Source of the DNA: Herbaspirillum huttiense
GTDB taxonomy: Bacteria; Pseudomonadota; Gammaproteobacteria; Burkholderiales; Burkholderiaceae_D
NCBI RefSeq assembly: GCF_004367745.1
Contig: NZ_CP037993.1
Coordinates: forward strand, 2,542,001 to 2,606,000
DNA length: 64,000 nt
Direction of reading: 5' to 3'
Below are positions 43,620 to 53,892 of this stretch, in pieces. Every line of letters begins with the position of its first letter. The stretch's first letter is position 1. Under the pieces are notes generated by a model. That model was not told the DNA's origin. It searched no databases and saw nothing but the letters and a program-made list of their open reading frames with translations. The translations under genes and the position numbers were made by a program.

Positions 43620-44564
43620 TCAGACGGATTCCATCGGATCGGCAGGCGGCAGCGGGTGCGCCCGCTTGTGTTCGATATAGGCAATGCCGATGCCGCTGGT
43701 GCAGATGATGGCAATGCCCAGCACCGTGATCTGGTCCGGGAACTGCCCGAAGACCAGCCAGCCCATGCCGCAGGCCGAGATGATCTGGGCGTAGAAGAAG
43801 GGCGTGAGCACCGAGGCTTCCGCGTGCCGGTAGGCCGAGTTCTGCAGGAAATGGCCAATGGTGCTGGTGATGCCGGTCGAGACCAGGATCGCCAGTTCCA
43901 CCACCGTCGGCGTATGGCTGGTCCAGAAGAAGGGCACCAGCAGCGTCGAGACGATGCTGCCCACCAGCGCGCCATAGAACAGCGTCACCATCGGATTGTC
44001 CGCCTGGATGGCCTTGCGGTTGAGGATGGATAGCAAGGCTTGGGTGAAGGCCGAGACCAGGCCCAGCGCCACGCCCACCGGCGGGATGTCGCCGCTGGGG
44101 CGGATCACGATCAGCATGCCCGTAAAACCGATCAGCACCGCAATCCAGCGTGACAGATAGCTGCGCTCGCCCAGCAGCCAGGGAGAGATCGCCAGCACGA
44201 TCATGGGCGCGCAGAAGTTCATGGCCGTGCCTTCGGCCAGCGGTACGATCTTCAACACCGAGAAGAAAATCAGCGTCGAGGCCAGCAGCAGTGCGCCGCG
44301 CCCCAACTGCAGTCCCAGCCGGTTCGACTTCAGGATGCTGCGCCCGTGACGCCGCCGGTAGAGCGGTGCCAGCGTGGCCGCCATGAAGAACAGGTTGATG
44401 GTGTAGCGCATCCACGCAATCATCACCACGTGATACCCGGCCAGCGCCAGCAGCTTGCCGGCCGTATCGAGCAAGGACAGCGTCCACAGGCCCGCGATGA
44501 GGAAAATGATGCCCAGCTTATGGTTGTGGGCGATGCGGATGTAAGGCAGGACGGCGCTGGACAT
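43620..44564 (-). CDS. EamA-family (DMT) transporter
   Basis: A 314-residue protein with ten membrane helices arranged as two EamA halves (first GIIFLIAGLWTLSLLDTAGKLLALAGYHVVMIAWMRY, second half from about residue 155). LAEGTAMNFCAPMIVLAISPWLLGE and YRHAEASVLTPFFYAQIISACGMGWLVFGQFP are typical of drug/metabolite exporters of the RhaT/S-adenosylmethionine-like group. The ATG at 44564 overlaps the end of nnr by 47 bases, so the genes are probably co-transcribed. It converges with ybbA, 10 bases apart. The substrate is unknown. Confidence 0.9.
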   Translation of the reverse strand: MSSAVLPYIRIAHNHKLGIIFLIAGLWTLSLLDTAGKLLALAGYHVVMIAWMRYTINLFFMAATLAPLYRRRHGRSILKSNRLGLQLGRGALLLASTLIFFSVLKIVPLAEGTAMNFCAPMIVLAISPWLLGERSYLSRWIAVLIGFTGMLIVIRPSGDIPPVGVALGLVSAFTQALLSILNRKAIQADNPMVTLFYGALVGSIVSTLLVPFFWTSHTPTVVELAILVSTGITSTIGHFLQNSAYRHAEASVLTPFFYAQIISACGMGWLVFGQFPDQITVLGIAIICTSGIGIAYIEHKRAHPLPPADPMESV

Positions 44565-46086
44565 GGTCTCGGAGGATCTGGTTGAACACGGCACGGATGG
44601 CCGGGATGAATTCGCTGGCGGTCAGCCCCACTGGCCCCTGGCCGGCAGCCACCAGCTGGTCGGCGGCGGCGCCATGGATCCAGGTGGCGGCCAGTGCCGC
44701 GGCACGGGTCGGCCAGCCCTGCGCCAGCAGTGCGCCGCACAGGCCGGACAGCACGTCGCCGGTGCCGGCGGTGGACAGAGCAGGATTGCCGCTGGGGTTG
44801 ATGGCGATCTCGCCATCGGGGAAGGCGATGACGGTCCCCGCGCCCTTGAGCACGGTGATGGCGTTGAACTGGCGGGCCAGCAGGCGCGCGGCCTGCGGGC
44901 GGTCCTGCTGGATTTGCTGGGTGGTGCTGTCGAGCAGGCGTGCTGCCTCCAGCGGATGGGGCGTGATGATGCTGCAGGCCTCCTTGCTGCGCTGGCTGCG
45001 GCGATGCAGCTTGTGCTGCAGCGTGGGTTCGGCCGAGATCAGGTTCAGGGCATCGGCATCGACCACGATGTCGGCTTCGCTGTCGAGCGCCCGCGCCAGG
45101 ATGTCATGCGCATGGCGCGAGGTACCCAGGCCGGGGCCGATCACCAGCGCCGCGCTGGCGCCGAATTCGACACGGTCGGCCAGGCGGAACATCAGTTCGG
45201 GATGCTTGTCGTCGTAGGCCGGGCCATCGTCGACGAAGGCCACATAGACCCGTCCAGCCCCGCCGAAGGCGGCGGTGCGTGCCGCCAGCACCGGCGCACC
45301 GGCCATGCCGCGCGCACCGCCCACCACGATGACGTCGCCGTAGCTGCCCTTGTGGCTGTTGTTGGCACGTGGCTTGAGCGCGGTGGCAAAACTCTGCGGA
45401 CCATTCAGGAAGGCACGCGCCGGCGGCAGCAGGGCGGTGTCGATCTCCAGCGCGTCGACCACGATCTGGCCGCTGTGGTCGCTGCCGTCACAAGTGTGCA
45501 GTCCCGGCTTGTCGCCGATGAAGCTCAGGGTATGGGTGGCCTGCACCGCCACGCCCTCGCGGCCGCCCACGATGCTGCCGGTATCGGCATTCAGTCCGCT
45601 GGGGACATCGATGGACAGCACCGGGCAGCGCAGGCTGTTGATGTACTCGATGATGGGCCGCAGGGCCGGGCCCGGCGGGCGCGTCAGGCCGATGCCGAAC
45701 AGTCCGTCGATTACCAGCGCCCAAGAGCGGGCGCGCAGCGGGACATCCCCCGTTCCTTCAATGAACTCCAGCTCGGCCTCGCGCGCCCGTGCCAAGGCAC
45801 GGCGCGCATCGGCAGGCTGGCGGCTTTCATCGGCGTGCAGCTGAACGCTCACTTCGATGCCGGCTTCTTCCAGCAGGCAGGCGGCTTCCAGTGCGTCACC
45901 GCCATTGTTGCCGGGCCCGGCCAGAACCAGCACCGAGGGCGAGGAGGCCGTGGTCGAACACAGCAACTGCTGGGCCTGCTCGGCGATGGCGGCGCCGGCG
46001 CGCTGCATGAGGGTGTAAGGAGGCAGGGCGGACAGGGCCGCTTGTTCAACCTGGCGGATCTCGGCAACGGAATGGAGCGCGCTCAT
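44518..46086 (-). CDS. nnr: Bifunctional NAD(P)H-hydrate epimerase / ADP-dependent dehydratase
   Basis: A 522-residue repair enzyme that restores damaged hydrated NADH and NADPH. The N-terminal epimerase (YjeF_N, residues 1-215) has LVLAGPGNNGGDALEAA and LVIDGLFGIGLTRP. The C-terminal kinase-like dehydratase (about 235-510) has SYGDVIVVGGARGMAGAPVLAARTAAFGGAGRVYVAF, ITPHPLEAARLL and the catalytic NPSGNPALSTAGTGDVLSG with the DVLSG active site. Both halves look intact. The ATG at 46086 (MSALHSVAEIRQ) is used; upstream in-frame sequence is Cys/Pro-rich. It lies 238 bases downstream of the DadA-like gene on the same strand. Confidence 0.95.
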   Translation of the reverse strand: MSALHSVAEIRQVEQAALSALPPYTLMQRAGAAIAEQAQQLLCSTTASSPSVLVLAGPGNNGGDALEAACLLEEAGIEVSVQLHADESRQPADARRALARAREAELEFIEGTGDVPLRARSWALVIDGLFGIGLTRPPGPALRPIIEYINSLRCPVLSIDVPSGLNADTGSIVGGREGVAVQATHTLSFIGDKPGLHTCDGSDHSGQIVVDALEIDTALLPPARAFLNGPQSFATALKPRANNSHKGSYGDVIVVGGARGMAGAPVLAARTAAFGGAGRVYVAFVDDGPAYDDKHPELMFRLADRVEFGASAALVIGPGLGTSRHAHDILARALDSEADIVVDADALNLISAEPTLQHKLHRRSQRSKEACSIITPHPLEAARLLDSTTQQIQQDRPQAARLLARQFNAITVLKGAGTVIAFPDGEIAINPSGNPALSTAGTGDVLSGLCGALLAQGWPTRAAALAATWIHGAAADQLVAAGQGPVGLTASEFIPAIRAVFNQILRDHVQRRPALHPHRPQP

Positions 46087-46324
46087 GATCGGGGTGGCAG
46101 GGACGTTGAGTGGATGGGCGTCAGTGCAGCAGGCAGATCGCTGGAACCCGCGAAAGATCGGCGCTGGGAAGCCAAGTGAAGAAAAATTCACCTGCTCAAG
46201 CGCTGGTCACGCGGGTGCTTGATTTTAAGTGAATTGTTCTGCCAGCGCAGGCGCTTCGGCGATTTTCATCGATGAAAAGAATGCACGCGGTCGGCCTGCA
46301 CCGCGTGGTTCGGCAACTGCTCGC

Positions 46325-47647
46325 TCAGCCGAGCACGTCACGCGGCAGCAAGCCTTCGACCGGGATTTCGCTGTCATCGCCGCTGATCATGTCGCACAAC
46401 AGGCGCGCCGAACCGACGCTGGCGGCCCAGCCGGTGGCACCGTGGCCGACATTGACGAAGACGTTGCCTTGCCGCGTCGGTCCCACCACAGGCAGGCCGT
46501 GCGGCAGCAGGGCCATGGTATTGCTCCAGAAATGCGCCTGGTTGTAGTTGGCGGCATTGGGGTAATAGTCGCCGGCAATCTTGAGCAGGTTGCGCAGCGC
46601 CTTGGGCGGCAAGGTCTGGCTCTGCGGCACGAAGCCCAGCAAACCACTGATGCGGATGCGGCTGCCCAGGCGCGTCATGCTGACCTTGTAGCTGTCGTCA
46701 TGCAGGGCCATGCTGGGTGCATCATCCGGATTCTTCACCGGCACCAGCGCCGAATAGCTCTGCAGGGCCAGCAGCGGCAGGTCGGTATCGAGCGGACGCA
46801 GCAGTTCGGCGCTGGACATGCCGGCTGCCACTACCACGGCATCAACCCGCATTTGCGAGGCCAGATGAGGCGAGCTGACGTGCAGCGTCAGGCGGCCGCC
46901 GAATTCGGTGTTGATCGAGGTGACGGTGGAATCGAAATGGAAGCTCACCCCCAGCTCCTGGGCCGCATTGCGCATCTGCTTGGCAAACAGCACGCAGTTG
47001 CCGGCCATGTCTTCCGGGTAGTAGAGCGCGCCGGAGAGCTTCGCTTCCGACGAGAAGGCCGGTTCCAGTGTGCGGATGCCGGCCGCGTCCAGGGCCTGGT
47101 GCTTGAACTCGCATTGGCCGGCGGCTTCCTCCAGCTGCGCCATGCGGGCCGCTTCGGCCGGTTGGCGGAAGAGGTGGAACACGCCCTGGCCATTTTCATG
47201 GTCCAGGTTGTGATGGGCCTGCAATTGCAGGGTCAGGCTCTGGCCGTAGGCCGACAGGCGCGTCAGGCGCAGCTTGTTCCCGGCAAAATCGTGGTGCTGG
47301 GCCTGGCGCGTGGCGCGCATCCAGCGCCGGCGGCCGAAATCGGTGCCGGGGGCCAGCAGGACCCGCGGCTCGTCCTGGAAGCGGCAGGCGAAGGTCGCCA
47401 TGGCACCCGGCAATGTCAGCGGCATGGCCGCCCCCGGTGCCAACAGTCCTGAATCGCCGAAGGTGGCTTCTTCGGCCACGTGCGCACGGCGCTCGATGAC
47501 GGCAACTTCATAGCCTCTGGCGGCCAGGAAGTAGGCGCTGCAAATCCCTGAAAGTCCCCCGCCGATGACGGCGATCTGTCGTTGTGTGCTGTTCACTCTG
47601 TTCGTCTTGGAAGCGGCAGGGCCGCTGTGGTCGTGGGCATCGGCCAT
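46325..47647 (-). CDS. dadA: D-amino-acid dehydrogenase (DadA-like FAD oxidoreductase)
   Basis: A 440-residue flavoprotein. IAVIGGGLSGICSAYFLAARGYEVAVIER is the FAD-binding motif. FGDSGLLAPGAAMP and RWMRATRQAQHHDFAGNKLRL match DadA, as do PVVGPTRQGNVFVNVGHGATGWAASVGSARLLCDMISG near the C terminus. DadA deaminates D-alanine and other D-amino acids to keto acids at the inner membrane. The ATG at 47647 follows a low-scoring leader; upstream in-frame sequence is not DadA-like. The partner racemase gene dadX is not present. Another member of this oxidase fold in the window is the oxidoreductase at 30.8-32.0 kb; the two are not close in sequence. Confidence 0.9.
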   Translation of the reverse strand: MADAHDHSGPAASKTNRVNSTQRQIAVIGGGLSGICSAYFLAARGYEVAVIERRAHVAEEATFGDSGLLAPGAAMPLTLPGAMATFACRFQDEPRVLLAPGTDFGRRRWMRATRQAQHHDFAGNKLRLTRLSAYGQSLTLQLQAHHNLDHENGQGVFHLFRQPAEAARMAQLEEAAGQCEFKHQALDAAGIRTLEPAFSSEAKLSGALYYPEDMAGNCVLFAKQMRNAAQELGVSFHFDSTVTSINTEFGGRLTLHVSSPHLASQMRVDAVVVAAGMSSAELLRPLDTDLPLLALQSYSALVPVKNPDDAPSMALHDDSYKVSMTRLGSRIRISGLLGFVPQSQTLPPKALRNLLKIAGDYYPNAANYNQAHFWSNTMALLPHGLPVVGPTRQGNVFVNVGHGATGWAASVGSARLLCDMISGDDSEIPVEGLLPRDVLG

Positions 47648-48065
47648 GGATCGCCGGGCTGGCCCTGCGCCGATGCGGGCCGAATGATACCGCGAAATTT
47701 CCTTGCAGTTTGGATATTGCCGCAGGGCTACGTGCGTCCTGCCCGAAAGGGGGGACATTTTCTGCTTCAAATGACAACGTCTGGCGACACGGCGCGGATG
47801 ACAGCGGTCTGCTGCATCGCGCTGCCGCCCGCTTGGAGGCAGGGCGGCCCCGCCGCTCGCTTTGCGCGGGACTTGGCGCGGTGTCCACTGTATAATGCCG
47901 GCTCTGCCAGCAAACGCGCGCACGATCCATCATTCCGCCAGTCCCCGACCTGCACGATTTTTCCTTGTGCGACGCGTCATCCGGGGCGGTCGGTGTCGGT
48001 GGACCGGTCCCTGCCGCGATGCTGCGACGGTTTTCCCGATTCAAGCTAACTGCCTCGACCTCGCC
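47648..48065. other. Divergent intergenic region of 418 bases with a candidate purL -10 box
   Basis: Holds the promoters of the DadA-like gene (minus) and purL (plus). A perfect TATAAT lies at 47891-47896, about 170 bases upstream of purL. The best TTG-type -35 match (TTGCGC at 47862) has too long a spacer, so the promoter is only a candidate. No gene and no clear riboswitch fold were recognised. Confidence 0.5.
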
Positions 48066-51000
48066 ATGCTGATCCTGCCGGGCTCCAATGCCCTTTCCGC
48101 TTTCCGTACCCAACGCCTTCTGACCCAATTGCAAGCAGTGGATGCCGCCATCACCGGCGTATCCGGCCGCTATCTGCACTTCGTCGACGCCGGCCAAGCC
48201 CAGGCCCTGACGCGGGAGGACGAGGCACGCCTCAACGGCCTGCTGACCTATGGCGATCCCTTCAATGGCAGCGACGAGGGCGATGCCTTCGTGGTGATCC
48301 CGCGCTTCGGTACCATCTCGCCGTGGGCCAGCAAAGCCACCGACATCGTGCGCAACTGCGGCATGGGCCACATCCACCGGGTCGAGCGCGGCATCATCTT
48401 CCGCGTGCAGGTCAAGACCGGCCTGCTGGGGGGGGCCAAGAAACTGAATGAAGCCAGCATCCCGGCCGTGGCCGCGCTGCTGCACGACCGCATGACCGAA
48501 ACCGTGCTGCGCGATCCGCAGGACGCCGCCGGCTTGTTCTCGGAACTGCAGGCCAAGCCGCTGGAATCGGTGGACGTGATCGGCGGCGGCCGTGCCGCGC
48601 TGGAACGCGCCAACACCGAACTGGGCCTGGCCCTGTCGGATGACGAGATCGATTACCTGGTGGACGCCTTCACCAAGGCCCAGCGCAATCCGACCGACGT
48701 CGAACTGATGATGTTCGCCCAGGCCAACAGCGAACACTGCCGCCACAAGATCTTCAATGCCGACTGGACCATCGACGGCGAAAAGCAGGACAAGTCGCTG
48801 TTCGGCATGATCAAGAACACCCATCAACTGGCGCCCAAGGGCACCGTGGTGGCCTATTCGGACAACTCCTCCATCATCGAGGGCGCGACCGTCTCGCGCT
48901 TCTACCAGCGTGGCGCCACCAAGGGCAACGTCTATGAAGCCTCGGACGAGCTGACCCATATCCTGATGAAGGTCGAGACCCACAACCACCCGACCGCCAT
49001 CTCCCCGTTCCCGGGTGCCTCCACCGGCGCCGGCGGCGAGATCCGCGATGAAGGAGCGACTGGCCGAGGCTCCAAGCCCAAGGCCGGCCTAACTGGCTTT
49101 ACCGTGTCCAACCTGATGGTCACCCATGCGGTGCAGCCGTGGGAAAACGCCCGCGACGTCGCCCAGCCGGTGGACCAGCGCGATGAACACGCCCAGGGCG
49201 GCATCTACGGCAAGCCGGAGCGCATCGCTTCGCCCTTGCAGATCATGATCGACGGCCCGCTCGGTGGCGCAGCCTTCAACAACGAATTCGGCCGTCCCAA
49301 CCTGGGCGGTTACTTCCGCACCTACGAGCAGAACGTGGGCGGGCAGGTCATGGGCTATCACAAGCCCATCATGATCGCCGGCGGCATGGGCAACATTTCC
49401 GCCAAGCACACCAAAAAGAACGACCTGCCGGTGGGCAGCCTGCTGATCCAGCTGGGCGGCCCCGGCATGCGCATCGGCATGGGCGGTGGTGCTGCGTCCT
49501 CGATGGCTACCGGCGTGAATACTGCCGATCTGGACTTCGATTCGGTCCAGCGCGGCAACCCGGAAATGGAGCGCCGTGCCCAGGAAGTCATCAATGCCTG
49601 CTGGGCGCTGGGCGACGACAATCCCATCCAGTCCATCCACGACGTGGGTGCGGGCGGCCTGTCCAACGCCTTCCCCGAGATCACCAATGATGCCAAGCGC
49701 GGTGCCATCTTCGACCTGCGCAAGGTGCCGCTGGAAGAAAGCGGCCTGGCTCCGCGCGAGATCTGGAGCAACGAATCCCAGGAGCGTTACGTGCTGGCCA
49801 TCCTGCCGGAACACCTGGACCTGTTCAAATACCTGTGCGAGCGCGAGCGCGCCCCCTTCGCTGTGGTCGGTACCGCCACCGAGGAACGCCAGTTGAAAGT
49901 CATCGACCCCGAGCACAACAACAGCCCGGTCGACATGCCCATGGATGTGCTGCTGGGCAAGCCGCCCAAAATGCACCGCGACGTGCAGCACGTCGAGAAG
50001 CAATTGCCGCCGGTGGACCTGACCGGCATGGAGCTGGTGGATGTGGCCCAGCGCGTGCTGCGCCTGCCGGCCGTGGCCGACAAGTCCTTCCTGATCACCA
50101 TCGGTGACCGCAGCGTCGGTGCCATGACCGTGCGCGACCAGATGGTCGGTCCCTGGCAGGTGCCGGTGGCTGACGTGGCCGTGACCGCCATGGGCCTGGA
50201 AGGCTACCTCGGCGAAGCCATGGCCATGGGCGAGCGTACCCCGCTGGCGGTGATCGACGCTCCGGCCTCGGGCCGCATGGCTGTCGGTGAAGCCATCACC
50301 AACATCGCTGCCGCCCCCATCGCCGAGATCGGCGACATCAAGCTGTCGGCCAACTGGATGGCGGCCTGCGGCCAGCCCGGCCAGGACGCCGCGCTGTTCG
50401 ATACCGTCAAGGCCGTGGGCATGGAGTTGTGCCCGGCACTGGGAATCTCGATCCCCGTGGGCAAGGATTCGCTGTCCATGCGCAGCACCTGGAGCGATGA
50501 AGCGGGCGCCAAGTCGGTGACTTCGCCGGTCTCGCTGATCGTCTCCGGCTTTGCGCCGGTGACCGACGTGCGCCGCGTGCTGACCCCGCAACTGCGCAAG
50601 GACAAGGGCGAAACCGTCCTGATCCTGATCGACCTGGGCCGTGGCAAGAACCGCATGGGTGCCTCGGCGCTCACGCAGGTGATGCAGCAGATCGGCAACG
50701 AGACGCCGGACGTGGATAGCGCAGAAGACCTGAAGGCCTTCTTCGACGCCATCCAGCAACTCAATACAGAAGACCGCCTGCTGGCCTACCACGACCGTTC
50801 CGATGGCGGCCTGTATGCCACCCTGGCCGAAATGGCCTTTGCGGGTCACACCGGCATCTCGGTCAATCTCGACATCCTGACCATGGAAGCCGAGCACGCC
50901 GCAGACTGGGGCGATTCCAAGAACTGGACCACGCAAGTGGCCGAACGCCGCAATGAACTGACCCTGCGCGCGCTGTTCAGCGAAGAACTGGGTGCGGTGA

Positions 51001-52097
51001 TCCAGGTTCCGGCCGAGCAGAAGTCGGACGTCATGAACGTGCTGCGCAGCTACAACCTGGGCGCGTGCAGCCACATCATCGGCAAGCCCAACGACCGCGA
51101 CGTGATCGAATTCATGCGCGACGCCAAGAACATCTACAGTCAGCCGCGTGCCGAGCTGCACCGCGTCTGGAGCGAGACCAGCTGGCGCATCGCCCGCCTG
51201 CGCGACAACCCGGCCTGCGCCGATGCCGAATACGAACGCCTGCTGGATGCAGCCGACCCCGGCATGACGCCCAAGCTGACCTTCGATCCGCAGGAAGACA
51301 TCGCCGCACCCTACCTGTCGCTGGGCGCAGCGGCGCGTCCCAAGGTCGCCATCCTGCGCGAGCAGGGTGTGAACTCGCACATCGAGACCGCCTATGCCAT
51401 GCACAAGGCCGGCTTCACCGCCGTGGACGTGCACATGAGCGACCTGATCGCCAACCGTGCCAAGCTGGATGACTTCAAGGGCTTCATCGCCGTGGGCGGC
51501 TTCTCCTACGGTGACGTGCTGGGCGCCGGCGAAGGCTGGGCCAAGACGATTCTCTTCAATGCGCAGCTGGCCGAGCAGTTCTCGCGCTTCTTCCAGCGCC
51601 AGGACACGTTCTCGCTGGGCATCTGCAACGGTTGCCAGATGATGAGCAACCTGAAGTCCATGATCCCGGGCGCCGAAGCCTGGCCCAAGTTCACCCGCAA
51701 CAAGTCCGAGCAGTTCGAGGCGCGTTTCGTGATGGTGGAAGTGGCCGATTCGCCGTCCATCTTCATGCAGGGCATGGCCGGTACCCAGGCACCGATCGCC
51801 ACTGCCCACGGTGAAGGTTTTGCCGACTTCTCGCAGACCGGTGACATCGACAAGGCCCTGATCGCCATGCGCTACGTCGACCATCGCGGCGCGGCCACCG
51901 AAGCCTATCCGTTCAACCCCAACGGTTCGCCGCAGGGCATCACCTCGGTGACCACCCCGGACGGCCGCTTCACGGTCCTGATGCCGCACGCCGAACGCGT
52001 GTTCCGTACCGTGACCCAATCCTGGCACCCGGAATCGTGGGGCGAGGATTCGCCGTGGATGCGCATGTTCCGCAATGCCCGCAAGTGGGTGGGTTGA
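48066..52097 (+). CDS. purL: Phosphoribosylformylglycinamidine synthase (FGAM synthase, large single-chain form)
   Basis: A 1343-residue enzyme of purine synthesis that uses glutamine and ATP to convert FGAR to FGAM. The N-terminal PurS-like domain, two PurM-like halves (for example [38 protein letters not shown], and GGGAASSM) and the C-terminal glutaminase (nucleophile Cys in [13 protein letters not shown], His and Glu in [10 protein letters not shown]) are all visible. The length fits the proteobacterial form (about 1300). The ATG at 48066 ([14 protein letters not shown]) is chosen; the open frame reaches further upstream but reads as noncoding. A terminator follows its stop by about 85 bases. 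Confidence 0.98.
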   Translation: MLILPGSNALSAFRTQRLLTQLQAVDAAITGVSGRYLHFVDAGQAQALTREDEARLNGLLTYGDPFNGSDEGDAFVVIPRFGTISPWASKATDIVRNCGMGHIHRVERGIIFRVQVKTGLLGGAKKLNEASIPAVAALLHDRMTETVLRDPQDAAGLFSELQAKPLESVDVIGGGRAALERANTELGLALSDDEIDYLVDAFTKAQRNPTDVELMMFAQANSEHCRHKIFNADWTIDGEKQDKSLFGMIKNTHQLAPKGTVVAYSDNSSIIEGATVSRFYQRGATKGNVYEASDELTHILMKVETHNHPTAISPFPGASTGAGGEIRDEGATGRGSKPKAGLTGFTVSNLMVTHAVQPWENARDVAQPVDQRDEHAQGGIYGKPERIASPLQIMIDGPLGGAAFNNEFGRPNLGGYFRTYEQNVGGQVMGYHKPIMIAGGMGNISAKHTKKNDLPVGSLLIQLGGPGMRIGMGGGAASSMATGVNTADLDFDSVQRGNPEMERRAQEVINACWALGDDNPIQSIHDVGAGGLSNAFPEITNDAKRGAIFDLRKVPLEESGLAPREIWSNESQERYVLAILPEHLDLFKYLCERERAPFAVVGTATEERQLKVIDPEHNNSPVDMPMDVLLGKPPKMHRDVQHVEKQLPPVDLTGMELVDVAQRVLRLPAVADKSFLITIGDRSVGAMTVRDQMVGPWQVPVADVAVTAMGLEGYLGEAMAMGERTPLAVIDAPASGRMAVGEAITNIAAAPIAEIGDIKLSANWMAACGQPGQDAALFDTVKAVGMELCPALGISIPVGKDSLSMRSTWSDEAGAKSVTSPVSLIVSGFAPVTDVRRVLTPQLRKDKGETVLILIDLGRGKNRMGASALTQVMQQIGNETPDVDSAEDLKAFFDAIQQLNTEDRLLAYHDRSDGGLYATLAEMAFAGHTGISVNLDILTMEAEHAADWGDSKNWTTQVAERRNELTLRALFSEELGAVIQVPAEQKSDVMNVLRSYNLGACSHIIGKPNDRDVIEFMRDAKNIYSQPRAELHRVWSETSWRIARLRDNPACADAEYERLLDAADPGMTPKLTFDPQEDIAAPYLSLGAAARPKVAILREQGVNSHIETAYAMHKAGFTAVDVHMSDLIANRAKLDDFKGFIAVGGFSYGDVLGAGEGWAKTILFNAQLAEQFSRFFQRQDTFSLGICNGCQMMSNLKSMIPGAEAWPKFTRNKSEQFEARFVMVEVADSPSIFMQGMAGTQAPIATAHGEGFADFSQTGDIDKALIAMRYVDHRGAATEAYPFNPNGSPQGITSVTTPDGRFTVLMPHAERVFRTVTQSWHPESWGEDSPWMRMFRNARKWVG

Positions 52098-52180
52098 GCC
52101 GGAAATGGCTTGAAATGAAGTTTCCTGTTTCGATTGCCCGCTGTGTGGGGCACTCGGGCAGGGGCTGAAAAAGCAGGATG

Positions 52181-52216
52181 AAAAAAAACGCAGTTCCTTT
52201 CGGAACTGCGTTTTTT
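52181..52216. terminator. Bidirectional terminator between purL and the porin gene
   Basis: A run of eight A (52181-52188), stem CGCAGTTCC (52189-52197), loop TTTC, stem GGAACTGCG (52202-52210) and six T. Works for both the converging purL and porin genes. Confidence 0.95.
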
Positions 52217-52278
52217 GTTTCTGCTGCGCGGTCGGATGATGACGCTTCCCCGAAGGAAAGCGCCGTCCTCAAGCCGGA

Positions 52279-53388
52279 TCAGAAGATGTGACGAATGCCA
52301 ACGCCGACGGTGGTCAGGTTGCTCTTGCCGTTGGCCGAGTTGGTGATCTCGTACACGGCAGCATCCTTGGCCTTGTTGTAGTCCACGGTGGTGTACAGCT
52401 GGGTGCGCTTGGACAGGGCGTATTCGGCCACGCCCACGACGGTGTAACGCTTGCCGTCGCCGACATTGCCCAGGGCCTGGTAGGCCACGTTCTTGCTCTT
52501 GTCGTAGTACACGCCGCCGGTCAGGCTCAGTGCAGCGGTGGCCTGGTAGTTGGCACCGAAGAAGTAGCCATCATCCTTGCGTTCCACGCCGACGGTGTTG
52601 CCACCTGCGGTGTTGGCCAGCGAGTAGTTGGTGGTTTCCATGAACAGACCGTTCAGGCCGGTCGCGTCCTTCATGCGGTAGTAACCGGCGAAGACCTTGG
52701 CCGCGCCGAAGGCGTAGGAAGCCGACAGGTTGTAGGTCGTGGCCTTGTTGCGTGCAGGCGTGGTGTCCACGGTTTGCTGGAAGCCGCCACCGATGGCGAA
52801 GCCACCGTTGTTGTAGCGCAGGGCGGTGCTGATCTGGCTGCCGCTGCGGGTCGAACCGGCTTGCTCGCCGAAGGCGTAGCTCACGGAAGCGGCCACGGGG
52901 CCGAACTGGCCGTCATAGCGCACGGTGTTGTCGCTGCGCACGCGGGTGGCGGCAGCCGGCATCCAGGAGTTGGTTTCGTAGTTGCCGACGGTCAGCGGAT
53001 CGAAGTGATCAGCCATCAGGTCGAACAGGGCGGTGTTCTGGCGGCCCACGGAGACCTTGCCGAAGTCACCGGCCAGGCCAACCCACGATTGACGACCGAA
53101 CAGACGGCCACCTTGTTGGGCGGCGCCGGTGTCGCTGCTGAAACCGTTTTCCAGACGGAACACTGCCTTCAGGCCGCCACCCAGGTCCTCGGTCCCCTTG
53201 AAACCGATACGGCTGTTGGAAATGGCGCCATTGTCCATGCGCACGTTGCTGCTGCCCTGGGCATTGTCATTGCTCAGATAACGAATGCTGGTGTCGACGA
53301 TGCCGTAGATGGTCACGGAGGACTGGGCAAAGGCTGCGCCGCCGGTGGTCAGGCCGGCTGCCAGCAGCAGCATGGAACTCTTCTTCAT
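52279..53388 (-). CDS. Outer-membrane general porin (betaproteobacterial porin_4 type)
   Basis: A 369-residue trimeric beta-barrel porin. The signal peptide MKKSSMLLLAAGLTTGGAAFAQ ends with AFA before QSSVTIYGIVDTSI, the standard first strand. GNG-free loops alternate with amphipathic strands, for example SRIGFKGTEDLGGGLKAVFRLENGFSSDTG, GRLFGRQSWVGLAGDFGKVSVGRQNTALFDL, and the protein ends VGVGIRHIF with the C-terminal Phe needed for BAM recognition. The ATG at 53388 has GGAGAG upstream; the longer in-frame extension is rejected. It allows diffusion of small hydrophilic solutes; selectivity is unknown. Confidence 0.95.
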   Translation of the reverse strand: MKKSSMLLLAAGLTTGGAAFAQSSVTIYGIVDTSIRYLSNDNAQGSSNVRMDNGAISNSRIGFKGTEDLGGGLKAVFRLENGFSSDTGAAQQGGRLFGRQSWVGLAGDFGKVSVGRQNTALFDLMADHFDPLTVGNYETNSWMPAAATRVRSDNTVRYDGQFGPVAASVSYAFGEQAGSTRSGSQISTALRYNNGGFAIGGGFQQTVDTTPARNKATTYNLSASYAFGAAKVFAGYYRMKDATGLNGLFMETTNYSLANTAGGNTVGVERKDDGYFFGANYQATAALSLTGGVYYDKSKNVAYQALGNVGDGKRYTVVGVAEYALSKRTQLYTTVDYNKAKDAAVYEITNSANGKSNLTTVGVGIRHIF

Positions 53389-53799
53389 AGGTTTCTCTCC
53401 AGAAAGCACGATGTTGTGTTGTTGATGGCGCCGCGGATCAGCCTTGTGTGCCTCTCCCCGAAACACCTCTTTTATCGCCGCGACCGCAGTCAACGTGGCC
53501 GGCCGCAGCCTGTCCCTATTTGGAACTGGATCGAAGAATATCAGAACGATGGTTCGCAAAATGCGCGAAATGCTGCAGGAAAATTCCTCTTTTTTAATTA
53601 TTTAGTGAATTTATATGATTATAAAAAATATATTGCGTAAATCTTTTATAAAAATAAATCTTCACTATGAAACTGGATTTGTGTCTTCCATATGACAGGA
53701 AAGCCAATTTCAGCGGTTTTTTGGAGGAAATCCGGGGTTTACAAGCGACTTTTTGACGTTTCAAGCAGAACTTGTGCGTGCAAACGTAGCTAAAAAGCA
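53389..53799. other. AT-rich regulatory region upstream of the porin gene
   Basis: About 410 bases that hold the porin promoter (minus strand). A very AT-rich block at about 53580-53680, with long A and T tracts, stands out against the GC-rich surroundings. Such blocks are usual sites of promoter bending and of regulators such as OmpR- or H-NS-like proteins; no specific site was identified. No gene seen. Confidence 0.6.
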
Positions 53800-53831
53800 A
53801 CATGCCCGGCAAGGAAACCTGGCCGGGCATG
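53791..53831 (-). terminator. Intrinsic terminator of the periplasmic parvulin gene
   Basis: CATGCCCGGC (53801-53810) pairs exactly with GCCGGGCATG (53822-53831), and AGG/CCT inside extends the stem. Read on the minus strand, the stem is followed by a T-rich tract (complement of 53791-53797). It lies about 60 bases after the gene's stop. Confidence 0.9.
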
Positions 53832-53892
53832 CGGGGAGAGCGATGAAGAGGAGGGCGCGCGGCCGTCCTCTTCGGCGATCAGGGCGTCAGGC

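Noticed and set aside
49089..52028. A 979-codon open frame antisense to purL
   Set aside because: Its codon and residue pattern (His/Gly/Ala/Arg-rich, no domain) is that of a GC-rich shadow frame; purL itself is certain.
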